64,000 bases of DNA from Candidatus Altimarinota bacterium (GTDB lineage Bacteria; Patescibacteriota; Gracilibacteria; BD1-5; UBA6164). Location: assembly GCA_028698305.1 (NCBI GenBank), contig JAQVDN010000003.1, positions 41,283 through 105,282 of the forward strand, written 5' to 3'. The notes below the pieces were generated by a model. That model had not been told where the DNA came from. It did not search any database and saw only the letters and a list, made by a program, of their open reading frames with translations. Below are positions 53,709 to 63,760 of the stretch, one piece after another (within the stretch, counting starts at the first letter, position 1; each line of letters begins with the position of its first letter). The position numbers and the translations under genes were made by a program.

Positions 53709-54386
53709 CTACATTTTTAAAAAACTCATTGTTTTTATTATAAAATCATTTAATTTATCTATTTTTTTGCATTTTTTTAATAATTTAAAACTTATAAATG
53801 CTGATATTATTCAAGTTATAGTTCAAGCCATTATATCAAATGGCCAGTGAACTCATAAAATAACTCTAGAAATCATCATCAATATTATTGGTAAAGAAAT
53901 TATAAATCATATTTTTTTGTATCAAGCTAAGAAAATAGATGTTAAAAATGCAATTCCAACTCAAGCATGATCAGAAGGGAAAGATGCATCAGGTATATGA
54001 TTTAGTATTAATTTTCAAACTCACTCTAAAACAGTTTCAGGTCTTTCTATGTCTACAAATGATTTAATTATATAATTTATAATTATTACAATTATAGCTG
54101 AGTAAAATATAAAAAGTAGATCTTTCTTTTTTTCATTGTCATTTTTTTTATATGTATAATAAAACCACATAAAAACAAGAAAAATAGGTAGAAAAAAAAT
54201 AGGACTATCTGAAAAAATAAGTGCTATTTTTTCTATAATATTATTTTCTATTAATGAATTTAAAAAAATTAGTAAGTTTTGATTTATTTCTTGCATATTT
54301 AAAATTAAAAAATAATTAATAATCTTAATTAATATATTTAAAATTAAAAAATAACAAAAAAAATTTTTCTTTTTGAGTAAAATCAT
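53709..54386 (-). CDS. PAP2-family membrane phosphatase
   Basis: 225 residues, about six membrane helices. The phosphatase triad motifs are KSFVDIERPE (K-x6-RP), IPDASFPSDHAGVGIAFLT (PSDH) and SRVILGVHWPFDIMAG (SR-x5-H-x3-D), all intact, so the enzyme should be active at the outer face of the membrane. Undecaprenyl pyrophosphate or phosphatidylglycerophosphate are the usual substrates. Neighbouring murG and the general cell-wall context favour undecaprenyl pyrophosphate recycling (BacA-independent, PgpB-like). It is 55 bases upstream of murG on the same strand. Confidence 0.9.
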
Positions 54387-54426
54387 TTATAATGAAAATC
54401 TAGATATTAAAATAATAATTTTTTAT

Positions 54427-55701
54427 ATGAATTTATACAGCCCAATTGAATGAACTTTTGATATTTTCCCTGAACAACACAAGTATCTTACATTTTTGAA
54501 AAAAGTATTTCGTCATGAGTTTAGAAAAAACTGATTTAGAAGGATAACTCCACCACTTTTAGAAAAAAAACAACTTATAGAAAAATCTCAACTTAACACT
54601 CCATTTATAATAGAAAATGGAGATTTTGATTTATGTCAAAGTCCTTCTTTATCTATTATGAGAGCATATTTGGAAAATGATATGAAAGAACAAATACAAC
54701 CTGTATATTATTATTATATGTCTCAATATTATAAAAAAGTTTGAAAAGATATAAAATGACTTCAAGTTTTTGGTTGAGAAATAATCTGAGAAAATGATCC
54801 AATTTTAGATGCTATTTCTATATATGTTGTTTATACATCATTGAATAAGATATGATTAAAAGATAAATTTTTTATAAGAATAAATTCTATTTGAATAGAA
54901 AAAGAGAAAGTAAAATATAGAGAAGAATTACTTAGTTTTTATGAGAATAAAAAACACATATTATCTCCAGAATCTATTGATTTATTGGAAGTAGATCCTA
55001 TGCTTGTTTTGAGTTCAAAAAATGAAGATGAAATTATATTAAATAGTAGTGCACCTTCATTAAGTGCAAAATTTTTAAAGAAAGATAGCAAAGAACATTA
55101 TTCTAAATTTAAATCATATTTAGATATTCTTAAAGTTCCTTATAAAGAAGATCATAGTTTAGTTTGAGAAAACAATTTTCAAACTAATTCAATTTGGCAA
55201 TTTGTATCACTTGATTCTAGAGTAATATGAAATGGTTCTAGATACAATACTTTATCAAAAAATATTTGAGAGCCAAAAGAGATACCGGCAACATGATTTT
55301 ATGTTGATACAAGTATTATAATTGATATGCTTGTAGAAAATAATATTAAAATAAAAAATAAAGATAAGATAGATTTATTTTTTGTTCAATTATGAGATGA
55401 AGCAAAAACAGTAGTTTTACCATTATCACTTGCAGCTAGAGAAGCAGGTATAAATACAGTAGTTTCTCTTTGAACTCCTTCTATGAAAGAACAAATGTTA
55501 AAAGCAGGTAGATCTTGAGCGAGATATGTAGTTATGGTTTGAATTATGGAGGCTAGAAATGGTATATTTCAAGTAAGAGATATGGAAAATGGAACTCAAA
55601 GTGAAGTCAAAAAAGAAAATCTTATAGATTTTATGATAGAAAAAATTGGTAAAGAAAATCTAGATTTTTATTCACCTGAAAGAGATTTAATGATAAATTA
55701 A
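54427..55701 (+). CDS. Histidyl-tRNA synthetase-like protein with degraded catalytic motifs
   Basis: 424 residues with the full HisRS layout: class II catalytic domain (about 1-310; IEGTFDIFPEQHKYL, GFRRITPPLLE, LCQSPSLSIMRAYL) and a C-terminal anticodon-binding domain (about 320-424; IDLFFVQLGDEA..., KAGRSGARYVVMVG). The catalytic signatures are changed. Motif 2 (normally F-R-x-E) reads YMSQYYKKVG without the arginine, the HisRS-specific RGLDYYT reads GENNFQTN, and GGGRYD reads GNGSRYN. HisZ regulators also lose these motifs but lack the anticodon domain. It is therefore either a non-canonical HisRS or a regulatory paralog. A canonical hisS is not in the window. Confidence 0.8.
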
Positions 55702-55732
55702 AAAAACATTTCAAAATTGAAATGTTTTTTGT
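55701..55732 (+). terminator. Intrinsic terminator
   Basis: aaaaaacatttc/gaaatgtttttt, 12-bp perfect stem with an 8-base loop, just before the tRNA-Arg gene on the other strand. Confidence 0.85.
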
Positions 55733-55739
55733 TTGTATA

Positions 55740-55817
55740 TGGTGCTCCCGGCAGGGATCGAACCCACGACAGACCTAGGTTCGCGGCCTAGCGCTCTTCC
55801 AACTGAGCTACGGGAGC
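55740..55817 (-). tRNA. tRNA-Arg(GCG)
   Basis: On the minus strand: acceptor GCTCCCG pairing with CGGGAGC, A73, encoded CCA; D arm GCTC-AGTTGGAA-GAGC; anticodon arm CTAGG-CCGCGAA-CCTAG giving anticodon GCG; T arm GTGGG-TTCGATC-CCTGC with two wobble pairs. Position 33, almost always U, is C. A20-type features and A73 fit arginine. It is isolated between hisS-like and EAL genes. Confidence 0.88.
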
Positions 55818-55942
55818 AGATAATGTATATAATTTATATTAATATTTATACTTAAGTCAAAATTAATATTTTTTATTTTAAGTTTGTTTTTTTAAAAATA
55901 GATGTATTATAAGTTTGAATTATTTATGTACTAGTTTGTTTT

Positions 55943-56722
55943 ATGTATTTGGTATGAAATTTTTTATGAACACTTCCATGTCAAAGAAAAGAAATGGAAA
56001 TGTTTTCTACATTTGAGCCAATTGTTGATTTAAATAAAGATCATTTTGCTAAAGAAATTCTTTTTAGACTTAATGCTTTTAATAATTCTCATGTAATTGT
56101 TCTTAAAGAACTTAGAGCTAGAAAGCAAACTTTTATGTTATTTACAAGAATTTGTGCAAAAGCTTTTGATGAAGCTAAAAATACATGAAATATAATACAT
56201 GTTAATTTGGAAGTTCAAGATTTACTTAATACTAATTTTTTATATTTTTTAGATACTTTACTTAGTTATACTTGAATTAATCCTTCTCTTATAAATTTTG
56301 AGTTACTTGAAACTGAAAAAATAACTCCTGAAATCCAAGACAGAGTATTTTTAAATTTAAAAATTTTAAATGAGATGTGATTTTTATTAAGTATTGATGA
56401 TTTATTTTCTTGATTTTCAACTAAAAGGAGAGTAAATAATATATTATCAAATGGTATAAGTTTACATATGGTTAAACTTGATGGTAAATTTTTTCAAGAT
56501 GCATATCTTTCATCTAAATATTGATATGATAATTTGATAAATGTTAATGATATAGAATGACTTAATACTTATATTGAATGAGTTAAGTCAATAGGAGTAA
56601 AAGTATTAGCTGAATGGATAGAATCTGAAGATATGTTTGATTATGCTAAAAGTTTGTGAGTAGAATATTTTCAATGATATCATTTTCAAAATCCTAAACA
56701 TAAAGAATTGCACAGGATTTAA
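55943..56722 (+). CDS. EAL-domain protein (cyclic-di-GMP phosphodiesterase-like)
   Basis: 259 residues. Start at ATG 55943 is preferred because reading through gives a continuous domain entry (LPCQRKEMEMFSTFEPIVDL). EAL motifs: KEILFRL in place of EALLR, NFELLETE (E of the N-x-E motif), LSIDDLFSGFS (IDDFGTG-like, both Asp), MVKLDGKFF (catalytic Lys), KVLAEWIESEDMF (A-E-x-V-E) and GVEYFQGYHFQNP (QGY). Metal and catalytic residues are largely present, so c-di-GMP hydrolysis is possible, but the EAL triplet reads EIL. No GGDEF domain or membrane segment is attached. Gene stands alone. Confidence 0.87.
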
Positions 56723-56797
56723 AATAAGTTAACAAATTTGTTGGCTTATTTTTTTATATTTATATAATAAAATAAATTTAAATGTATATATAAAATC

Positions 56798-58453
56798 ATG
56801 CAAGAAAAATTAAGTTTAAAATGAAATATAATAAGATTTGATAGAAATACTTTAAATAAAAGTATAGAAGAAGTAATTGATGCTAGATTTGAAAATGGGG
56901 AATTTATGCTGAATACAAGTATAAAAGATCTGCATGATCCATATTTACTTATTGATATGGGTAAGGCAGTTGCTAGAATAAAAACTGCAAAAGAAAATTG
57001 AGAAAGAATAATTATTTTTTGAGATTATGATGTAGATTGAGTAACAAGTACTTCAATCTTGATGCATTTTTTTAAAAAAATGTGAATGCAAGCTAGTTAT
57101 AGGATACCACATAGGGTAAAAGATGGTTATGGGATGAAAAATTATTTTATGGATGAATTGGCTTCTATTTGAGTAGATTTAGTTATAACTGTAGATTGTT
57201 GAACTCGTGATATAGAAGTTGTAAAATATGCTAAAACTCTTTGAATTGATATTATTATAACTGATCATCATGCTGTTCCTGATGTTATTCCAGAAGAAGC
57301 TATTGCAGTTATAAATCCTAAGAGACCAGATTGTAATTATTTGTATAAGAATCTTGCTTGAGCTTGAGTTGCCTTTAAACTTATGCAAGCTCTAGCAAAT
57401 GAATTTATGCCAGAGGAGGAAGCTATGATTTATATCCAAGAATCAATTGATATTGCAGCTATTTGAACTGTTGCTGATTGTATGAGATTGACTTGAGAAA
57501 ATAGGATAATAGTTATGGAATGATTAAAACAAATCAAAAAAACTAGGAGCTTATGAATCAGAAAACTTATAGAAGATAAGATGAATGATGATTTAGATGG
57601 TGATTTATTTTGATTTTTAATTGGTCCAAGAATAAATGCAGCAGGTAGGATGGATAGTGCTTATAAGGCAGTAAATTTGATATTAAATAATACAGATAGT
57701 GTATATCAAACCCTTAGTGAAATAGAAAAATTAAATGAAGAAAGAAAATATTTAACAAAAGAATTTAGTAATGACGCTATAAATAAAGTAAATAAAACAG
57801 ATAATTTACTTTTTTATATTTCACCAGCAATTGAACATGGTATTATCTGAATAGTTGCAGGTAGGGTAACAGAACAATTTTATAAGCCATGTATTTGTTT
57901 AAAAGATGAATGAGATACACTTGTAGCTAGTTGCAGAAGTCCTGAATATCATTCTATTATTGAAACATTGGATAAATACAAAGATTATTTTCTTCGTTTT
58001 TGATGACATAAACAAGCTGCTTGATTTACTATTTCAAAAGAAAAATTCGGAGAATTTAAAACGAAAATTATAAATGAACTTAATAAAAAAGATTTTAGTA
58101 AATATAAAAAAGAGCTTAAAGTAGATAAAGTTATTAGATTAGAAGAGTTATGATTTTCTTTTTTAAGTAAGGTAAATAAATATAAACCATTTGGTATTTG
58201 AAATGAAAAACCTTTATTTTTGGTAGAAAATTTATCTCCAGAAAAAATTGATTTTATTTGAAATGGTAGAGATCATTTGAGATTTACAACAAAACATTGA
58301 TTTAAGATATTTGCATTTTATATGTGAGATTATTATGAAGAAATAAAAAGAAGTAAGAAAAATGTGAGTTTAGTTTTTGATTTAAGTGAGGACACTTGGA
58401 ATGGAAATAAAAATTTGATGTTAAAGGTGGTGGATATTATTTTAGAAAAATAA
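56798..58453 (+). CDS. recJ: Single-stranded-DNA exonuclease RecJ
   Basis: 551 residues. DHH phosphoesterase motifs: IIIFGDYDVDGVTSTSIL (motif I, about 72-89), IPHRVKDGYGMK, LVITVDCGTRDIE (motif II), IIITDHHAVPD (DHH), INPKRPDCNYLYKNLAGAGVAFKLM, then DIAAIGTVADCM. The DHHA1 domain has FLIGPRINAAGRMDSA and FLRFGGHKQAAGFTI (GGH-x-x-A-A-G). It is a 5'-3' exonuclease in mismatch, base-excision and recombinational repair. Length is normal. The downstream neighbour beyond a repeat element is recX. Confidence 0.95.
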
Positions 58454-58497
58454 TAAAAGAAAACAGTTGTCCTTTTGTCACCAAAAGAGACCATTCC

Positions 58498-58781
58498 TAC
58501 TTTTGTAACCAAAAGATAGCAAAAGTTTTAGGGGTTTTCGAACTAGCTAGTATAGTTCTGTTGCTTACGGCAAATAATCACTATCTCAACCCCTAAGACC
58601 CCTGTAAGTTTCTATAAGCTTTTTTTCATTTTGATTTAATTTTTTTCTTACCTTTTCGATATGTATCAATGGGATTTTTAAGGGGAATATTTCGCCGTGA
58701 AACGAGAGATAGAATATAAATCAATTCTCTGCGAAAGTTAGTCCCCTTAAAGACTTTTGGTACCTTTTGGTCACAAAAGTA
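58498..58781. mobile_element. 284-bp element with 28-bp terminal inverted repeats, two hairpin units head to head
   Basis: The ends TACTTTTGTAACCAAAAGAT (left) and TACTTTTGTGACCAAAAGGT (right, complement) continue with TA-G/C-CAAAAGT, giving 28-bp inverted repeats with three mismatches. Inside each end lies a hairpin: left TTAGGGGTT/AACCCCTAA, right AAGGGG...TTCGC paired with GCGAA...CCCCTT. No ORF fits. The left unit nearly repeats 20754-20860. A shortened motif (CCTTTTGTCACCAAAAGAGA) precedes it at 58471. Layout suggests a non-autonomous element of the MITE or REP-doublet type. The remainder of this 360-base gap is A/T-rich. Confidence 0.7.
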
Positions 58782-58815
58782 CATATATTATAATTTTTTT
58801 AAAAAATAAATTTTT

Positions 58816-59271
58816 ATGAAACAAATCTCCCAAAAAATCATAGATTATGCTATTTGGTACTATTTAAAATATTATCCTAGTCCGAAAAAATTTGCAAATA
58901 AGTTGAAACAAAAATTTGGTCCAGATTCTGAAAAATGAAAGATATATGGTTGAATAACAGATGAAGAAATAGATTTTATAATAAAAGAAAAATTATCTAG
59001 TATAGTTAATGAAGATGAAGTAATAAGATCAAAGATTAGATTGTATAAAGAAAAAGGGAAAAGTAAGCTTTATATAAAACAAAAATTATATGAAAGAATG
59101 GAACAAAAGGATTTAATTGAAACTTATTTAGAAGAAGTTTTTTTAGATTGAGAACAAGAAAATTTGATTAAAGAATACAAAAAACTTGAAGGAAGATTTG
59201 AAAAACAAAAGATAATAGAAAAACTTTTTAGAAAATGATTTAACTATGATGATATAAAAAAATTATTTTAG
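58816..59271 (+). CDS. recX: RecX-family regulatory protein
   Basis: 151 residues, all-helical tandem three-helix repeats. Repeat 1 has DYAIWYYLKYYPSPKKFANKLKQKFG (the A-x-x-Y-L-x-x-R/x-x-S-x-x-E/K-L pattern), repeat 2 starts RLYKEKGKSKLYIKQKLYERM and repeat 3 ends KIIEKLFRKGFNYDDIKKLF. RecX binds RecA filaments and limits recombination. Length is that of the family (about 150-160). It follows recJ, separated only by the inverted-repeat element, and ends in a strong terminator shared with the convergent MFS gene. Confidence 0.85.
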
Positions 59272-59313
59272 AAAAAAGAATACAAATTTTTTAAAATTTG
59301 TATTCTTTTTTCT
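59271..59313. terminator. Bidirectional terminator between recX and the MFS gene
   Basis: gaaaaaagaatacaaatttt and its complement form a 20-bp palindrome with A/T tails, overlapping the end of the minus-strand MFS gene. Confidence 0.85.
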
Positions 59314-60805
59314 TTAATACACTTAATATAAAAATATATATTAATAGTGATCAAAATACTATAAATGTTCATATGTATCAAAATATTTGTATAAGTATTC
59401 ATCATAGTACAAGTCATCATACATTAGCCAGATTTGAAAGCATTTTTATAGGAGCGCTTGATGCATTTGCATCTATTTGTTTTAGATTTTTTTTGTCAGC
59501 ATATGTTTTATTATATTCATTACTAAATTCTCATTGAGATAATGGCATACCTGCAGCATATCATATACTATTTGCTAATCATAATAATAATATAATAAAA
59601 ATAGAATCAAAGAATCAAAAGAAAAATATAGATATTCAAGATATTAAAACTCAAAACATAAGTACCTTAAATAATCATATTTTTTTAGATATATTTATAA
59701 GTGGAACTTGTGCTCAATAAGCAGGTATAGCTAAAAGTGCTATAAATACATAAGCAGTTAATATGTTTTGTAGATTAAATCTTGATAATTCAGTTGAATT
59801 TTTTACCAATATTCAATTTATAAAATCTATTAAAAATGAAGTTACAAAAGTATCCCAAAATCAAAAAAGTGTAAAAATTATTCAAATTATTAATAATCTA
59901 TAATTATAAGGAGAAATAAACATGATCTTATAAAAACTTTTTATGTCTCATATAGTATTTTCATAAATCTCTTTGAAGTTTATTTGTTCTCTTATTTCTA
60001 TTGGTTTTAAAAATAAAACTTTTATATTTTTTGTTTTTTCTATTAAGTCTACTTTGTTTGTTATTATATTTATTTTATAATCTTTTATAGAGTTTAATAC
60101 AGAATCTTTTGATATTAATTTTAATTTTTTAATATCATCGATTTTTAATTCATTTTTTGAATTATCAAAATATTTTATTATAAATAATATAAATATTATT
60201 ATAAGTAGTACAAGTATTGTAACTGCAATTAAAGTATTAAATGCCAATATAATTCATGATAATATAAGTCATACTAGACTTCAAATTCAACTCCAAATAT
60301 TTCTTTTAGAAAACAGAGTTGCGTATTCACTAGGATCAGCATTATTCATTATATATGAATAACTCGTAACATCGCTTATTTCTTTTATTATTCAGTAAAG
60401 TGCTACTGCAATAAGTAATAATAATACATTAATTACAGATCAAAAAAGTTGTTTTAAAGCTTCTATATTAAATTCTAAACTTACTTCTATTGTACTTGTT
60501 TTATAGATAAAATATAAGAATATTAATGATACTAATAGCATTAAAAATGCTCAAAACAAGAAAATTTTTTTAGGTTTGAAATATTTTTGAAAAACTCATA
60601 TTGGACTGTCTGCAAGAAATGAAATTAGATTTCAAATTCATAAAAAAATTCATACAACCAATGGACTTTGTAATTGAATTAAAAAGAAAAATATTAATGT
60701 AAAGTGAAAACACATCCATACAAAAGATGATATAAATCAATAAATCATAAAATTCTTTTTCTTTACATCATCAAATTTATTGTCAATGGTAATAAAATTA
60801 TCCAT
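59291..60805 (-). CDS. MFS-family transporter (atypical)
   Basis: 504 residues with about 12 membrane helices in two sets, separated by a cytoplasmic loop of about 90 residues (about 225-315; IIKYFDNSKNELKIDDIKKLKL...). First half: FHFTLIFFFLIQLQSPLVVGIFLGIGNLISFLADSPIGVFQKYFKPKKIF (MFS-like helix 2-3 loop with a G-x3-D-x2-G-x3-K/R-x-K pattern). Second half: YNYRLLIIGIIFTLFGFWDTFVTSFL, and LLLGLANSIGYAAGMPLSQGEF. Substrate unknown. The frame is continuous across the whole gene when UGA is read as Gly; it is not two genes. Confidence 0.78.
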
Positions 60806-60966
60806 ATTTTGGAGTTTAAATATATTATATATTATTATTATTTTAACATTATTAAATTTTTTATGCAAAAATAAGCTATTTTTTAATTTTTTAAAATTAG
60901 ATTTTTATTTTGTAATTTATATTTTTTAGTTAAAATAATTTACAATTTTAATAATAAATATTTTAT

Positions 60967-62217
60967 ATGTCTCAACAAATTATTTGTCCAAATTGTCATG
61001 CCAATATAGATTTAGATAAGATAGCTGATGAAAAATATTCTAAATTACTTAAAGAACAAGAAGAAAGATTAAAAGAAGAAAAAGAAATTCAAAGACAAGA
61101 TTTTGAAAAAGAAAAAGAAATTCAAAGAGAGGAATTAAGAAAACAAGCTATTGTATGGGCTGAAGAAAAAGCTTTGAAAGAAAGACAAAAAGTTGAACTT
61201 GAGATGAAAGATATGGCTTCTAGATTACAAAAAGCTGAAGAAGAACAAGTTCAAGCAAAAAAGTTAGAGCTTGAATTTTTAAAAAAACAAAGAGAGTTAG
61301 AAGATAAGGAGAAAAATTTTGAGCTTGAAATAGAAAAAAAACTTTTTGAAGAAAGAAAGGTTATAGAAAAAAATCTAGAAGAAAAATTGAAAGAAAATTC
61401 AAAAAAAGAAATGGAAGAAAAAGTTCAAAATATGCAAGAGGAGTTTAGAAAGAAAGAATTGGAAACACAAAAAAGAGAAGAACAAATGAAAAAAACAATT
61501 GATGATTTAAAAAGAAAAGCAGAGCAATGAAGTCAACAAATACAATGAGATGTACAAGAAGATGACTTAAAAAATGCCTTAATGCAAGCATTTCCAATAG
61601 ATAAAATAGATGATGTTGCGACTTGAGTAAAATGAGCAGATTTAATTCAAACAGTTAAAAATAATTTTGGTCAAAATGTTTGAATCATAGTTTGGGAAAG
61701 TAAAAATACAAAATCTTGGCAGGATGCTTGGGTTATGAAACTTAAAGATGATAAATTAAAATCAAATTGAAATATAGCAATTTTGGTAAGTAGTGTTTTA
61801 CCAAAAGAAATAAAACATTTTGGTATGATTGATGATATAATGGTTTGTAGTCCAGAATATGCTATAGCTGTTGCAACTATGCTTCGTGATAAATTACTTT
61901 CTATTTCAAAAGTGGAAAAATCTCTTGAATGAAAAGATATAAAAATGGAAATGCTTTATAAGTATCTATCTAGTCAAGAATTTTCATGAAAAATTTCTAT
62001 GATGGTAGATGTTTTTTCAAATTTAAAATCAGGGATTGATGCCGAAAGAAGAGCTATGGAAAAAAATTGGAAAAGAAGAGAAAAAGATTTAGAAAGAGCA
62101 ACTTTTGCAATTACTGGTATGTACTGAGAACTTGAAAGTCTTATGTGACAAGCTTTACCTTGAGCAGATAAATTAGAACTAGGTTCTGGAGAAGATGATT
62201 ATGATTTAGAAGATTAA
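60967..62217 (+). CDS. DUF2130 protein: zinc-finger, long coiled coil, PD-(D/E)xK-like nuclease domain
   Basis: 416 residues. The N-terminus has CPNC (7-10), a zinc-ribbon half. A coiled coil of about 160 residues (about 25-185, E/K-rich heptads) follows. The DUF2130 domain (about 195-385) has QGDVQEDDLKNALMQAFPIDKIDDVATGVKGADLIQTVKNNFG, GIIVWESKNTKSWQDAWVMKLKDDKL and NIAILVSSVLPKEIKHFGMIDDIMVCSPEYAIAVATMLR. The E, then WESKNTK pattern fits a restriction-endonuclease-like core (E-x-K). Function is unestablished. It is first of four closely spaced genes. Confidence 0.85.
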
Positions 62218-62225
62218 GACTATTT

Positions 62226-62612
62226 ATGCATAAAAAAATAAAAGAATTATCAGGAAAAAGAATTAAGTATTTGATTGATAACCAAATACCTTTTTATGAG
62301 TGAAATAAAACTTATTTAAATGCAATAAAAGATGAGTTATATGAAGTAGAAGAAGAAATAAAAGAAAATAATAGTGTATATTTAGAAGATGAATTGTGAG
62401 ATGTTTTCTGGGCTTATATATGTTTTTTGCATAGTCTTGAAAATGAATGAAAGATAACTAGTGTTGATAGAGTATTTGAGAGATGTTATAAAAAATTTGG
62501 TGAAAGAGTGGGATTTGATTGAAAATGATGACAATATTGGGATGAAGTTAAAGTTGTGCAAAAAGAGAAATTGAGATTAGAACATAATAAATTGTTTAAT
62601 AATGACAGATAG
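62226..62612 (+). CDS. MazG-like nucleotide pyrophosphohydrolase
   Basis: 128 residues. The all-alpha NTP-PPase motifs are KDELYEVEEEIKEN (E-x2-E, about 35-48) and LEDELGDVFWAYICFLHSLENEGKIT (E-x2-D, about 53-78), the metal-binding pairs of MazG. The rest, FERCYKKFGERVGFDGKGGQYWDEVK, matches the MazG C-terminal helix with R-x-x-F-x. It hydrolyses nucleoside triphosphates to monophosphates and PPi. Stop codon overlaps the start of the next gene by 11 bases, so the two are translationally coupled. Confidence 0.88.
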
Positions 62613-63024
62613 ATTATCGTTTGATTTTTTTGGTAAAACTCCTAAATACAAAAGAAAAATCTTGAAAGATGTAATTATAGATAGAAAAAGTAAATACACT
62701 TCTATTTTATGATTTGTTATTTCAAAAGAAGAAGTAGAATCTTTTATGAAAGATATTTTAACTGATTCTTATTTTAAAAAAGCAACACACAATACTTTTG
62801 CCTATAGGATAAAACTTGAAAATTGAAGTGTATTAGAATGAAAAAATGATGACTGAGAAGTTTGAGCTGGAATGTGTATTTTGAGAGAATTACAAAGGGA
62901 AGATTTTATAAATACGATAGTAGTTGTTACTAGATATTTTGGTTGAATCCATCTGCAATCAGATAGATTTAAAAATGTGATTGATGCTACAAAAATAATA
63001 TTGAAAGAAAATGAGAATAGTTAA
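62602..63024 (+). CDS. IMPACT/YigZ-family protein, short form
   Basis: 140 residues. Family motifs are SKYTSILGFVISKEEVESFM, ATHNTFAYRI (A-x-H-x-x-x-AYR), ENGSVLEGKNDDGEVGAGMCILRELQRE (the DGEP-x-x-AG-x-P-x-L-x-x-L block) and NTIVVVTRYFGGIHLQSDRF (the VTRYFGG-x-x-LG motif). The N-terminal UPF0029 domain is complete, but the C-terminal ferredoxin-like domain of YigZ (about 60-70 residues) is absent. The role in eukaryotes is translational control through GCN1; the bacterial function is unknown. Overlaps its neighbours at both ends (11 and 14 bases). Confidence 0.88.
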
Positions 63025-63670
63025 AAGTTTTAGAAAATCTTTAAGTATGAGTTTTGATAAAAGTTGAGTTTTAATTGTTAAGGCTCCATTTTTTGTTACA
63101 CAAAAAAATATATTGGATTTTATAGATAAAAATTCTTCTTGGATAGAAAAAACTAAACTAAAATTATCTGAGAAAAATATAATTTTTGATTTTTGAGAAA
63201 GCTATTATTTATTTTGAGAAAGATATAAACTTTTAAGTGATTCTATGAGTGAAAAAATAATTTTTGATGGAACTAATTTTTTTTTAAATATTAAACATAA
63301 GAATAAAATAAAAGAAAAATTTTTAGAGTTTTATAAATTAAAAGCTCAAGATTATATAAAAAATAGAGCAAGAGAATTATCTATTTTAAATAATTTAGAG
63401 TTTTCTCAAGTAAAAATCACAAGTGCAAAAACTAGATGGGGAAGTTGTACAAGTAAAAAGAATTTGAATTTTAGTTTTAGACTTATTATGTCACCAAAAC
63501 AAACTATAGATTATGTTATAATTCATGAATTATGACATTTACTTGAGATGAATCATAGTCCAAAATTTTGGAAAAATGTAGATATTTTTTTTGAAAAATT
63601 ATGACATTGAAATTATAAAAATCATCAAAATTGGTTAAAGTTAAATTGAAATAAACTTATGTATGTATAA
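63011..63670 (+). CDS. YgjP-like zinc metallopeptidase (DUF45)
   Basis: 219 residues. N-terminal beta part: RIVKSFRKSLSMSFDKSGVLIVKAPFFV, WIEKTK. The zinc-protease core has RWGSCTSKKNLNFSFRLIMSPKQTIDYVIIHELGHLLEMNHSPKFWKNVD (about 140-190), with H-E-x-G-H, then H about 8 residues later and the W-G-S-C motif of the YgjP/WLM/SprT-related group. Length matches E. coli YgjP-type proteins (about 230). It overlaps the previous gene by 14 bases, so the three genes from 62226 form an overlapping set. Probably a cytoplasmic protease. Confidence 0.92.
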
Positions 63671-63760
63671 AATCTTTTTAACAATTACTTAACAAAAATA
63701 CCTAGTTTTTAACATTTTTGTAAAAAATTAGAACAATCTTATAAATTATAAAAAATACTC

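Noticed and set aside
54427-55701. HisZ (ATP phosphoribosyltransferase regulatory subunit)
   Set aside because: HisZ proteins lack the anticodon-binding domain, which is clearly present here.
55994-56722. EAL protein starting at ATG 55994
   Set aside because: An in-frame ATG at 55943 adds a coherent domain entry, reading through two UGA-glycine codons.
59291-60805. Two separate membrane-protein genes (split near 59925)
   Set aside because: The frame is continuous through ENTIGDIKSFYKIMF when TGA is Gly, and both halves make up one MFS protein.
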